64,000 nucleotides of DNA. Source: Burkholderiales bacterium PBB6. Its GTDB lineage: Bacteria > Pseudomonadota > Gammaproteobacteria > Burkholderiales > Burkholderiaceae_C. Below the pieces are notes generated by a model. That model ran no database searches. It was not told the DNA's origin and saw only the letters and a program-made list of their open reading frames with translations. Shown here one piece after another: positions 1 to 7,356 of this stretch (position 1 is its first letter; each line of letters opens with the position of its first letter). Location: contig NKIH01000003.1 of NCBI GenBank assembly GCA_002255925.1, positions 310,001 to 374,000 of the forward strand. The letters run 5' to 3'. Both the position numbers and the translations under genes were made by a program.

Positions 1-1133
1 AACACCGTCGGCAAACGACCACGGCCCACGCGCGGCAGCATGTCGGGCAGCATTGGCCGCAAGCCGGCCCATGGCACCACGCTGCGGGTGCTCACGCCCG
101 GGAAGCACTGGTTCACCCAATCCACCAGCGGCTTGATGCGGTCAGCGCGGATGTCACGGTTCATGCCGTTGAACTCGGCTGTGCCGGCCACGCGGAAGCG
201 GTCGACGCCCAGGCGGCTGGTGACGAGCTTCGTGGCGTCGTCCAGCAGGCTCACCTGTGGCGCGGCCGCCTGGCTCTGTGCGTCATTCAGGTTCACGGTG
301 ATGGAGTAGCCCTTCACCGGGTAGATGTTGACCCGGTCACCCAGGCCCGCGGCAATGGCGCGGCTGGCGGTGCCGGCACACACCACCACGGCGTCAAAGG
401 CCAAGGTCTGCTCTCCGGCGTCGGTGGCCACGCTGATGCGGGCCTGGTTGGCATCGGCTTCCACGCGGCGCACGTCCTGGCCGTACAGGCAGTTCACACC
501 CCGGCGTTGCGCGGCAGCGGCCAGGCCGGTGGTGAACTTGTGGATGTCGCCGGTGGCGTCGCTCTCGGTGTAGAAACCACCGTAGTAGGCGCCGGCCAGC
601 GTGGGCTCGATGGCGCGCATCTCGGCCGGCGTGACCGCACGGCGGGGCAAGCCGCCCTGGGCCAGCAATTCGCTCACCTTGGCGGCGTGGTCGAAGCCGG
701 GCTTGTCGCGGTAGATGTGCAGGATGCCCTGGCGGCGCAGGTCGAAATCAACGCCCTCTTCGACGGCCCACGCATACAGGTGGTCGCGCGCGGCAATCGC
801 CAGCTTGGCGGTGGCCACGGTGTTGCGCTCGTAGTGCGGGATGTTGGCGATGAACTGTGCGAACCAGCTGAGCTTGTGCCAGCTGGGTTTCGGGTTCACC
901 AGCAGCGGTGCGTCGCTGCGCAGCATCCACTTCAGGCCCTTGACCACCGTGGACAGGTGGTTCCAGACCTCGGCGTTTGAGGCCGACAACTGCCCGCCAT
1001 TGGCGAACGAGGTTTCCATCGCGGCGTAACGATGCTTTTCGAACAGGGTGACGGTGTGGCCGCGACGGGCCAGGGCATAGGCGGTGGTGACGCCGGTGAT
1101 GCCGCCGCCAACGACAGCGATGGTGCGAGACAT
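1..1133 (-). CDS. dadA: D-amino acid dehydrogenase (DadA family), 3' end outside window
   Basis: This is an FAD-dependent amino-acid dehydrogenase/oxidase of the DadA/glycine-oxidase (DAO) family, which oxidatively deaminates D-amino acids or glycine. The reverse strand is open from ATG at 1133 to the window edge. It begins MSRTIAVVGGGITGVTTAY, the N-terminal dinucleotide-binding GxGxxG fold, followed by the family-typical NGGQLSASNAEVW segment and a late GLRPMLPDMLPRVG segment. About 377 residues are visible of the usual 410-440, so only the C-terminus is missing. GGAG at 1140-1143 is a reasonable ribosome binding site. The gene follows a tandem glycine riboswitch, so the physiological substrate or signal is probably glycine-related rather than D-alanine. 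The symbol is by family only. Confidence 0.9.
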   Translation of the reverse strand, partial: MSRTIAVVGGGITGVTTAYALARRGHTVTLFEKHRYAAMETSFANGGQLSASNAEVWNHLSTVVKGLKWMLRSDAPLLVNPKPSWHKLSWFAQFIANIPHYERNTVATAKLAIAARDHLYAWAVEEGVDFDLRRQGILHIYRDKPGFDHAAKVSELLAQGGLPRRAVTPAEMRAIEPTLAGAYYGGFYTESDATGDIHKFTTGLAAAAQRRGVNCLYGQDVRRVEADANQARISVATDAGEQTLAFDAVVVCAGTASRAIAAGLGDRVNIYPVKGYSITVNLNDAQSQAAAPQVSLLDDATKLVTSRLGVDRFRVAGTAEFNGMNRDIRADRIKPLVDWVNQCFPGVSTRSVVPWAGLRPMLPDMLPRVGRGRLPTV

Positions 1134-1144
1134 GTGAAGTGCTC

Positions 1145-1211
1145 CATGGAACGTCGATCAGGGACGCCTGCAGCGCACCCATGCGGCAGCAGGCACCCCC
1201 TCTGTTCCATG
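1145..1211 (-). promoter_or_regulatory. Predicted expression platform of the glycine riboswitch
   Basis: Immediately after aptamer 2 the RNA has CATGGAAC (1211-1204), which is perfectly complementary to GTTCCATG (1152-1145) just before the start codon. An inner GCCTGC/GCAGGC stem lies between them. The 3' strand abuts and overlaps the GGAG ribosome binding site, and the 5' strand abuts the closing helix of aptamer 2. Glycine binding could therefore switch access to the start region. The pairing is seen directly; the mechanism is inferred. Confidence 0.55.
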
Positions 1212-1405
1212 ACCTGAGAGATTCACACCCGGCCTTGGACGGCGGGCATTTGCTCCTTCGGTGCACCGGGTGACGACACCGGCGGCTCTTCAGAGTGACT
1301 TCGCAACGCACCGGTCCTGGGGCCTGAGAGTTTCCGGGGTGGTTGCTCCTTCGGCGCCTTCACCACCTGTGTCTCAAGGGGTGTCGGGCTCTCCCGATGC
1401 GTTGT
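1205..1405 (-). promoter_or_regulatory. Tandem glycine riboswitch (two aptamers)
   Basis: Read leftward, two aptamer cores are visible. The first spans about 1404-1317 and the second about 1297-1208. Each carries the conserved CCGAAGGAGCAA core (reverse complement at 1343-1354 and 1250-1261). Each ends with the AACTCTCAGG or AATCTCTCAGG element near 1322-1334 and 1211-1224. The first opens with a GGGAGAG element at about 1389-1396, as known glycine riboswitches do, and the short linker between the two is also typical. The next gene downstream is the DadA-family dehydrogenase. A 71-codon open frame through this region is an artefact of the RNA element. Confidence 0.93.
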
Positions 1406-1506
1406 CAGCGGGTGCTTGATCAGAGATTTCTCAGGCACCCGTTGCGGGCTGGACTATGCCACAGGCCCCGCCAGCTTGTCATCAAGGCGCACGTAGACTG
1501 GCGGCC

Positions 1507-2583
1507 ATGCTGACCCGTTTTTCACACTGGCGCGCACGGCGCTGCAGCGCCCTGGCGCCCAGGTTCGCGGCCCTCACGGCCATGGCGGCCGCCCTGTGCT
1601 GCCTGGCCTTGCCAGCCACCGCGACCGAGAGCGCCGCCACGGCCAGGCCCGCGCAGCCGGCGAAGACCGCGGCCGCCACTGCGCCCGCTACCCCCACGTC
1701 CACGACACCCGCCGCCGCCCCGCTGGTGCAGGTGCGCTGGGCCGTGGGCGACACCCGCCGCTATGTGCTGACCAAGACCCGCGCCCGCGCACGCAACGAC
1801 CTGGTCGAGCAGGCGCAGAGCAGCGACACGCCCATCGACGTGCAGGTGCTGGCCGTGAATGGCGAGCAGAGCGTGCTGGCCTGGCGCTACGGCGAAACCC
1901 GGCTGGATGATGCCGAGGCGGCGGCCAACCCGATGGTGCGGCAGATGTCGAACCTGATGAAGGGCCTGACGCTGGAGCTGGTGGTGGCGCACGACCGCGG
2001 CGTGGTGGGCCTGCGCAACTGGCGCGATGTGCAGACGCTGATGGACAAGGTGTTGACCGACATGGGCACGACGCTGCGCAGCAACGGCATGACAGACGCC
2101 GCCGTGGCCGGGGTGATGCAGCAGGTGCGGCCGATGTTCGCGACCGAAGCGCAGATGGTGGCCACCAGCACCCGCGAGGCCCAGCTGATGTTCAGCCTGC
2201 TGGGCAAGCCGGTGGGCGTGAACCAGCCCTTCAGCTACGACACGGCCTTGCCCAATGCGCTGGGCGGTGAGGCCATTCCCGGCCGCGGCGAGTACCAGGT
2301 GATGCAGCAGGAAGGCCCCATCGCCACCATCGGCTGGCAGCAGAAGGTGGACAGCGCGGCGTTCCAGCGCATCATGTCGCGCACCTTGACCGACATGGCC
2401 ACGCGCATGGGCAAGCCCACGGCCAACATCGGTGAAACGCTGGCCAACCTCACGGTTGATGACCGCGCCGAATTCAAGGTCGACCTTCGCAGCGGCTGGC
2501 CGACGGCCGTGACGCACATCCGCCGCACGGGCTCGTCGCTGCGCTCGCAAACCGACACCACCAGCCTGGTGGCTGCACCCTGA
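1507..2583 (+). CDS. Secreted protein of unknown function
   Basis: This 358-residue protein has a basic N-terminus, a hydrophobic segment and an ALPATA-like signal-peptidase site near residue 40. An Ala/Thr/Pro-rich linker and a globular domain follow, the latter rich in short charged/hydrophobic alternations (VRWAVGDTRRYVLTK). It is probably periplasmic. ATG at 1507 is chosen over an in-frame ATG at 1456 because it gives a normal signal-peptide n-region; neither has a clear ribosome binding site. I do not recognise a named family. It is followed 12 bp later by the GRDP-like gene with a strong ribosome binding site, so the two are probably cotranscribed. Confidence 0.75.
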   Translation: MLTRFSHWRARRCSALAPRFAALTAMAAALCCLALPATATESAATARPAQPAKTAAATAPATPTSTTPAAAPLVQVRWAVGDTRRYVLTKTRARARNDLVEQAQSSDTPIDVQVLAVNGEQSVLAWRYGETRLDDAEAAANPMVRQMSNLMKGLTLELVVAHDRGVVGLRNWRDVQTLMDKVLTDMGTTLRSNGMTDAAVAGVMQQVRPMFATEAQMVATSTREAQLMFSLLGKPVGVNQPFSYDTALPNALGGEAIPGRGEYQVMQQEGPIATIGWQQKVDSAAFQRIMSRTLTDMATRMGKPTANIGETLANLTVDDRAEFKVDLRSGWPTAVTHIRRTGSSLRSQTDTTSLVAAP

Positions 2584-2595
2584 AGGAGCCGACCG

Positions 2596-3393
2596 ATGCT
2601 GATCACCACCAACCTGATCCTGGGCCTGGCCGCAGCGGGTGGTGCGGGCATGTGGTGGCGCACGCAGCGGCGGCTGAAATTGCTGGAGCGTGAACGCTTC
2701 ATTCGCGGTCATGTCTTCCCGGCGCGGCTGCTGAATGGCCTGACGGACACCTGGCCGCACCTCACGCTGCGCGACCAGCAACTCGTGGCCCGCGCGCTGC
2801 GGCAGTGGTTCCTCATCCATGCGCGCACCCGTCCGCTGCCGGTGGCGATGCCCTCACTCGCGGTCGATGTGCTGTGGCACCACTTCATCCTCGACACCCG
2901 GGCCTATGAAGCGTTCTGCACGCAGGCCTTCGGCAGCTTCTTCCACCATGTGCCGCCCAGCACCGGCCCCCTGGTGACGGCACCGGGCCGGCTCGGCGCC
3001 ATGCGCCGAACCTGGCGCGCTGCCTGCCACGACGACAACATCCAGCCCCGCATACCAAGCCGGCTGCCGCTGCTGTTCGCGATCGACCACAAGCTGGCGA
3101 TTCCGGGGCACACCTGGTGGCGCCTGGACACCCCGCTCAACCGCCGCCGTGAAGGCGACAGCGGTGGCGGCGGTGGCGAAACCGGAGACTTCCCGAGCAG
3201 CCAGCGCGAGCGCACTGCCGACGACCACGCCAATGACAGCGCCGGGCTGCAAGACACCCCGTATCGCCTGGGCGACCTGGATGCCCTCACCACAGACAGC
3301 AGCAGCGACGGTGGTGGCTGGGGCAGCAGTGGGGATGGCGGGGGCGACGGTGGTGGCGATGGCGGCTGCGGCGGTGGCTGCGGTGGCGACTGA
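2596..3393 (+). CDS. Glycine-rich-domain (GRDP-like) protein with Gly/Asp/Cys tail
   Basis: This 265-residue protein starts after a clear AAGGAG site at 2583-2588. An N-terminal hydrophobic stretch of about residues 4-20 may anchor it in the membrane. Residues of about 90-125 carry VDVLWHHFILDT, a Tyr, FC and FHHVP. This resembles the WH.H.LD..Y..fC...fG..hH.P pattern of GRDP-like proteins (PF07173). The C-terminal 80 residues are acidic and low-complexity, ending in Gly/Asp/Cys repeats such as GGDGGCGGGCGGD, also seen on uncharacterised membrane-associated bacterial proteins. The molecular role is unknown. The repeated Cys could bind metal, but that is speculation. Confidence 0.7.
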   Translation: MLITTNLILGLAAAGGAGMWWRTQRRLKLLERERFIRGHVFPARLLNGLTDTWPHLTLRDQQLVARALRQWFLIHARTRPLPVAMPSLAVDVLWHHFILDTRAYEAFCTQAFGSFFHHVPPSTGPLVTAPGRLGAMRRTWRAACHDDNIQPRIPSRLPLLFAIDHKLAIPGHTWWRLDTPLNRRREGDSGGGGGETGDFPSSQRERTADDHANDSAGLQDTPYRLGDLDALTTDSSSDGGGWGSSGDGGGDGGGDGGCGGGCGGD

Positions 3394-3433
3394 GCGCTGG
3401 CTCAGCGCCTGAGCCAGTCCCCGCCCACGCGCC

Positions 3434-4471
3434 TCAGCCCTGCGGCCCCTCGGCCGCCAGCATCTGGTCGATGATCTTGCGGGCCTGCACCCCACCTGCA
3501 TCGATGTTGAGTTTCAGCAGGGCGCGGTCGGGCCAGCGCAGCAGGTTCTCCTGCTGGCGACGCAGGATCTCCATGTCCTCGGCAAAGATCTTGCCCTGGC
3601 CTTCGCGGATGGCATCGGTGAGCGCCGTGTCCTCCGGCTTGAAATGGCGGGCCATGCCCCAGAAGTACCAGCAGCTGGTGGCGCTTTCCGGGGTGATGTA
3701 GTCGACCACCACCGAGGCCACCTTGGCATGCTCGGGCGCATCGAAACCGCCCTGGCCTTCGAGGGCCACACCCACGTCGATCAACACATTGCTCGGCGGC
3801 ACGAAGCGGCACACCTGCCAGCGGTCGACCTTGGCCTGCGGGTCCAGGCCATTGGCCGTCATCGCGGCTTGCCAGAACGGCGGCGCATGGATGCCGCCCA
3901 TGCGCCGCTCGGTGATCACCTGGCCCGAGGGCAGCACCTGCGTGGCCACCGGGGCCTCGTCAATTTCTTTCTGGCCGATGCTGCTGGCGTGCACATAGGT
4001 CTCGTGCGTCAGATCCATCAGGTTGTCCACCAGCAGGCGGTAGTCGCAGGGCATGTGATACAGGCCGCCGCCGTAGGCCCAGCCCTCTTGGGCGTGCCAC
4101 AGCGGCACCGGAATGGCGTTCACGTCGGCCTTGGCGGCCTCACCCGGCCACACCCAGATGAAGCCGTAACGCTCGGCCACCGGGTAGGCCCGGGCGCAAG
4201 GGAAGCCGCGGGTGCGCTGGCCGGGCATGCTCACCGTCTTGCCATCACCGCCCATGGCCAGGCCGTGGTAGCCGCACACCAGTTGGCCGTCACGCACGAA
4301 GCCCAGCGACAGCGGCGCACCGCGGTGCGGGCAGAAGTCTTCCACTGCCTGCACCTGGCCTTGCGCATCGCGCCAGAAGGCGATCGGCAGGTCACAGATG
4401 CGACGGCCCAACGGCGCCTGCGCAACCTCGTCAGGCATGGCGGCCACGTACCAAGCATTCAGCGGAAACAT
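3434..4471 (-). CDS. vanA: Vanillate O-demethylase, oxygenase subunit
   Basis: This is the Rieske oxygenase that demethylates vanillate to protocatechuate plus formaldehyde, receiving electrons from VanB. Its 345 residues begin MFPLNAWYVAAMPDEV. The Rieske ligands are CPHRGA (about residues 47-52) and CGYHG (about 66-70). The mononuclear iron site is in DLTHETYVHASS, followed by the VanA-type IDEAP segment. ATG at 4471 is chosen because AAGGAG lies 6 bp upstream and the N-terminus then matches the family; upstream in-frame ATGs would run through the operator. The gene is divergent from vanR-vanB rather than adjacent to vanB, and an operator-like GGGATCCC lies just upstream. Confidence 0.95.
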   Translation of the reverse strand: MFPLNAWYVAAMPDEVAQAPLGRRICDLPIAFWRDAQGQVQAVEDFCPHRGAPLSLGFVRDGQLVCGYHGLAMGGDGKTVSMPGQRTRGFPCARAYPVAERYGFIWVWPGEAAKADVNAIPVPLWHAQEGWAYGGGLYHMPCDYRLLVDNLMDLTHETYVHASSIGQKEIDEAPVATQVLPSGQVITERRMGGIHAPPFWQAAMTANGLDPQAKVDRWQVCRFVPPSNVLIDVGVALEGQGGFDAPEHAKVASVVVDYITPESATSCWYFWGMARHFKPEDTALTDAIREGQGKIFAEDMEILRRQQENLLRWPDRALLKLNIDAGGVQARKIIDQMLAAEGPQG

Positions 4472-4484
4472 CTCAAACTCCTTA

Positions 4485-4498
4485 ATTTGGGATCCCAT
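4485..4498. promoter_or_regulatory. VanR-type operator O1
   Basis: ATTTGGGATCCCAT is a near-palindrome centred on GGGATCCC. It is close to the ATTGGATCCAAT operator described for the GntR-family VanR of Caulobacter. It sits between the predicted vanA -10 element and the vanA ribosome binding site, where repressor binding would block vanA transcription. Confidence 0.65.
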
Positions 4499-4526
4499 CA
4501 TGGTTTTCATGCATGACTTTTGTCAA
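4497..4526 (-). promoter_or_regulatory. Predicted vanA promoter
   Basis: On the reverse strand a perfect -35 TTGACA (4526-4521) is separated by 18 bp from CATGAT (4502-4497), which matches TATAAT at four of six bases. Operator O1 overlaps the downstream edge, as expected for a vanillate-relieved repressor. Confidence 0.5.
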
Positions 4527-4538
4527 TAGATGGCTACC

Positions 4539-4550
4539 ATTGGATCCCAT
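4539..4550. promoter_or_regulatory. VanR-type operator O2, overlapping the vanR start
   Basis: ATTGGATCCCAT differs from the Caulobacter VanR operator ATTGGATCCAAT by one base. It ends within the ATG proposed for vanR at 4549, so bound repressor would contact the beginning of its own gene. The half-site is shared with O1 about 50 bp away. Confidence 0.65.
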
Positions 4551-5301
4551 GAGTTCAATTCAAAGCCCCGAGGCCACTGGCACAGGCCCGCAGGCAGCCT
4601 CCTTGCTGGCCACCCTGCGCCAGCAACTGCGCGAAGGCCGCTGGCCCGCCGGCAGCCGCCTGAGTGAAGCCAGCGTGGCCGATGCGCTGGGCGTGTCGCG
4701 CACGCCGGTGCGGCTGGCATTCAAGGCGCTGGAGCAGGAAGGCCTGCTGCACAAGACCGGCAAGCGCGGCTTGGTGGTGCGTGGTTTCAGCGCCGCGGAT
4801 GTGCGCAGCGCCGTGGAAGTGCGGGGCGCCCTGGAAAGCCTGGCCGTGCAACGCATTGCCGAGGCCGGTTTGCCCACCGATGCCCGGCTGGCCCTGGAAG
4901 ATGCCGTGGCGCGGGGCCGCACCCTGCTGGCAGCGGGCCACCTGCAAGCCGCCGACATTGAGCTTTGGGGCGCGCTGAACCGCCAGTTCCACGAAGCCTT
5001 GCTGGCCGCCACACAGGCCGTGACCGGCAGCAGCGTGATCACCGACGCCCTGGTGCGCAACAACCAGCTGCCCTTTGCCTCGGCCGATGCGATTGCGCTG
5101 GACACCGGCGCACTGGCCAAGGCATTCGCCCGGCTGCAGCTGGCCCAGCTGCAACATGAATTTGTGCTCGACGCGCTGCGCCGCGGCGACGGCACCCGCG
5201 CCGCCACCTGGATGCGCGAACACGCCTTGATCGGGCTGATGAACGCCTCCACCGACACTGAACACCACGCCGAGCACAACGGCCAGGACAACTTCGCATG
5301 A
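4549..5301 (+). CDS. vanR: GntR-family regulator of the vanillate genes
   Basis: This 250-residue protein has an N-terminal winged helix (LREGRWPAGSRLSE..VADALGVSRTPVRLA) and a C-terminal all-helical FCD-type effector domain, i.e. the FadR/VanR group of GntR repressors. It lies between vanA and vanB, and VanR-type operators flank its start. It probably represses both arms and is released by vanillate. ATG at 4549 places the HTH at the usual distance. An ATG at 4513 would add 12 residues, and neither start has a good ribosome binding site. The stop overlaps the vanB start by 4 bp, indicating translational coupling with vanB. Confidence 0.87.
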   Translation: MSSIQSPEATGTGPQAASLLATLRQQLREGRWPAGSRLSEASVADALGVSRTPVRLAFKALEQEGLLHKTGKRGLVVRGFSAADVRSAVEVRGALESLAVQRIAEAGLPTDARLALEDAVARGRTLLAAGHLQAADIELWGALNRQFHEALLAATQAVTGSSVITDALVRNNQLPFASADAIALDTGALAKAFARLQLAQLQHEFVLDALRRGDGTRAATWMREHALIGLMNASTDTEHHAEHNGQDNFA

Positions 5302-6281
5302 CCGCACCCGCCAACACCGCTTCCCAAGCCCCGCTGCTCACCGTCCAGCTCGCCCGCAAGTGGCAGGAAGCCACCGACATCTGCGGCCTCGAACTACTTC
5401 CCCTGCCCGGTGAACACCTGCCGCCCTTCCAGGCCGGCGATCACATCGACGTGCACCTGCCCGGCGGCCTGGTGCGGCCATATTCGCTGTGCAACAGCCC
5501 GACGGAAGCTGATCGCTACGAACTGGGCGTGCTGGACGCGCCGCAATCGCGCGGCGGCTCACGCGCGGTGCACCTGGGCCTGCGCGCCGGGCAGACCTTG
5601 CAGATCAGCGCGCCGCGTCACCAGTTCAGCCTGGCACCCCAGGCAGCGCACCATTTGCTGATGGCTGGCGGCATCGGCATCACCCCGCTGCTGTCGATGG
5701 CGCACGCGCTGCACGCGCAGGGCGCCTCGTTCAAGCTGCACCTGGCCGTGCGCTCACGCAGCCGCGCGCCCTACCTTGAACGACTGGCCCAGCTGCCTTG
5801 GGCCGCCAGCGTGGCGCTGCACTTCGACGACGAGCCAGACACCCGCCTTGACCTGGCCCGCGAAGTGGCCGACGCCCCGGCCGGCAGCCACATCTACACC
5901 TGCGGGCCACAAGGCTTCATGCAGGCGGTGCTGGGCGCCGCAGAGGCCGCAGGCTGGGGCGCTGATCGCCGCCACCAGGAATCCTTCGCCGCAGCCGCGC
6001 CCGAAGCGGGCGATCAGCCCTTCGAGCTGGAGCTGTCGCGCAGCGGCCGCATCATCACCGTGGCGGCCGACCAGACCGCCGCCCGCGCCCTGACCGACGC
6101 CGGCGTGTTCCTCGCCACCTCGTGCGAGCAAGGCGTGTGCGGCACCTGCCTGACCGTGGTGCTGGCCGGTGAGCCGGACCACCGCGACCAGTACCTCACG
6201 CCCGAGGAGCAGGCCGCGAACGACCAGTTCCTGCCCTGCTGCTCGCGCGCCAAGGGTGGGCGGCTGGTGATTGACCTCTGA
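5298..6281 (+). CDS. vanB: Vanillate O-demethylase, reductase subunit
   Basis: VanB transfers electrons from NAD(P)H through FMN and a plant-type 2Fe-2S centre to VanA. The 327 residues show the FMN/NAD reductase module first, with RPYSLCNSP near residue 57 and GGIGITPLLSMAHAL near 123. The C-terminal ferredoxin domain carries SCEQGVCGTCLT near residue 277 plus a later CC, giving the CX4CX2C...C ligand set. This domain order is that of the phthalate dioxygenase reductase/VanB family. It overlaps vanR by 4 bp, so expression should follow vanR autoregulation, while vanA is made from the divergent promoter. Confidence 0.95.
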   Translation: MTAPANTASQAPLLTVQLARKWQEATDICGLELLPLPGEHLPPFQAGDHIDVHLPGGLVRPYSLCNSPTEADRYELGVLDAPQSRGGSRAVHLGLRAGQTLQISAPRHQFSLAPQAAHHLLMAGGIGITPLLSMAHALHAQGASFKLHLAVRSRSRAPYLERLAQLPWAASVALHFDDEPDTRLDLAREVADAPAGSHIYTCGPQGFMQAVLGAAEAAGWGADRRHQESFAAAAPEAGDQPFELELSRSGRIITVAADQTAARALTDAGVFLATSCEQGVCGTCLTVVLAGEPDHRDQYLTPEEQAANDQFLPCCSRAKGGRLVIDL

Positions 6282-6300
6282 GCGCTCTTCAAGCCCTGAA

Positions 6301-7236
6301 TCAAACAGCGCCGAGTTCCGTTTCGGCGGCATGGCTGGTGAGCACAGCGATCAGGTCACGCAGATAGGGCACGGCCTTGTCCGCATCGGGTCGCGCGCAG
6401 ACGCTGAGCTCGCGACGCGCCCAGGCGTCGTTCAAAGCCAGGGCCACCACGCCCTCCAGATCAACCGCCTGCAAGGCGCTCCTCGGCGCCACGCCCACAC
6501 CGGCACCAGATCGCACCAGCCGGGCAATGGCACGGTAGCCCGAGACCTGCACGCGCACATCCAGCGTCTTGCCCAAGCTTGCGGCCTGATTGAGCAGGAA
6601 GGTGTGCAGCGCAGCGCCAGACTGCAGGCAGATGAACGGCATCTCCAGGCAGTCTGAAAAACTCATGCGCTTGCGCCGGCCCAAGGGCCCGGCCTTGGGC
6701 ACCAGCATCACCAGCTGGTCAACACGGTAAGGCTGGTAGACCAGACCCGGGTGCGGCGCATCCAGAGCCACCACCCCAAGATCAGCGCGCCCCTCGGCCA
6801 CAGCCGCCGTGATGTCCGTGCTGAGCCGCTCCTTCAAGGTGATCCGCACCCCCGGATGCCGGGTGAAGAAGGTGGCGAGGTCATCGGGTAGATGCGCGCT
6901 GATGGCGTTGTGATTGGCGAACAAGGTCAGTTGCCCAACCAGCCCCTGCGCGTACGGCGCGAGGTCGGCATGCATCTGCTCGAGCTGCGCCAGGCATTGC
7001 CGCGCATGCTCAAGCAGGAGTCGACCAGCCGCGGTGGGCACCACGCCCCTGGGAAGACGCTGCAACAGGGCCGTGCCCAGCGCGCTCTCAAGCCCCTTCA
7101 GACGAAGACTCGCCGTGGACGGTGCCATGTGGCAACGCTCAGCGCCGCGCGACATGCTGGACTCTTCGGCCACCGCCACGAACACCCGGAGATCGGTCAG
7201 GTCGTAATGGGTGAAGGGCAGGCTTGATTTTGTCAT
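6301..7236 (-). CDS. LysR-family transcriptional regulator
   Basis: This 311-residue protein has the LysR winged-helix at the N-terminus (LTDLRVFVAVAEESSMSRGAE, then MAPSTASLRLKGLE). A type 2 periplasmic-binding-like effector domain follows, with a typical LPDDLATFF..HPGVRITLKE segment. It is divergent from the PEBP/CoA-transferase/hydratase/lyase operon starting at 7357 and is the natural candidate activator of it. Regulators of itaconate operons in Pseudomonas and Yersinia are also LysR proteins. The inducer is not identifiable from sequence. Confidence 0.88.
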   Translation of the reverse strand: MTKSSLPFTHYDLTDLRVFVAVAEESSMSRGAERCHMAPSTASLRLKGLESALGTALLQRLPRGVVPTAAGRLLLEHARQCLAQLEQMHADLAPYAQGLVGQLTLFANHNAISAHLPDDLATFFTRHPGVRITLKERLSTDITAAVAEGRADLGVVALDAPHPGLVYQPYRVDQLVMLVPKAGPLGRRKRMSFSDCLEMPFICLQSGAALHTFLLNQAASLGKTLDVRVQVSGYRAIARLVRSGAGVGVAPRSALQAVDLEGVVALALNDAWARRELSVCARPDADKAVPYLRDLIAVLTSHAAETELGAV

Positions 7237-7285
7237 TTACAAAACATCTGTTTCAAAAGCATCGCTGGATGTAGCCAGACCTTTA

Positions 7286-7300
7286 TAGCAAATTTCGCTA
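7286..7300. promoter_or_regulatory. Candidate LysR binding site
   Basis: TAGCAAATTTCGCTA is an imperfect dyad (outer arms TAGC/GCTA, AT-rich centre) in the 120-bp gap between the LysR gene and the divergent catabolic operon. It resembles T-N11-A type LysR boxes and stands out from the GC-rich surroundings. Assignment rests on position and symmetry only. Confidence 0.4.
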
Positions 7301-7356
7301 CCGGCGCCGGAATGCCATGGCGCTATCAGATTCGAAATTTTCAAAAGGTCATGCCC

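Noticed and set aside
1223..1438. 71-codon frame containing APKEQ repeats
   Set aside because: It is the translation of the two riboswitch cores.
1522..2820. 432-codon open frame antisense to the secreted protein
   Set aside because: It crosses two well-supported genes and has a repetitive composition.
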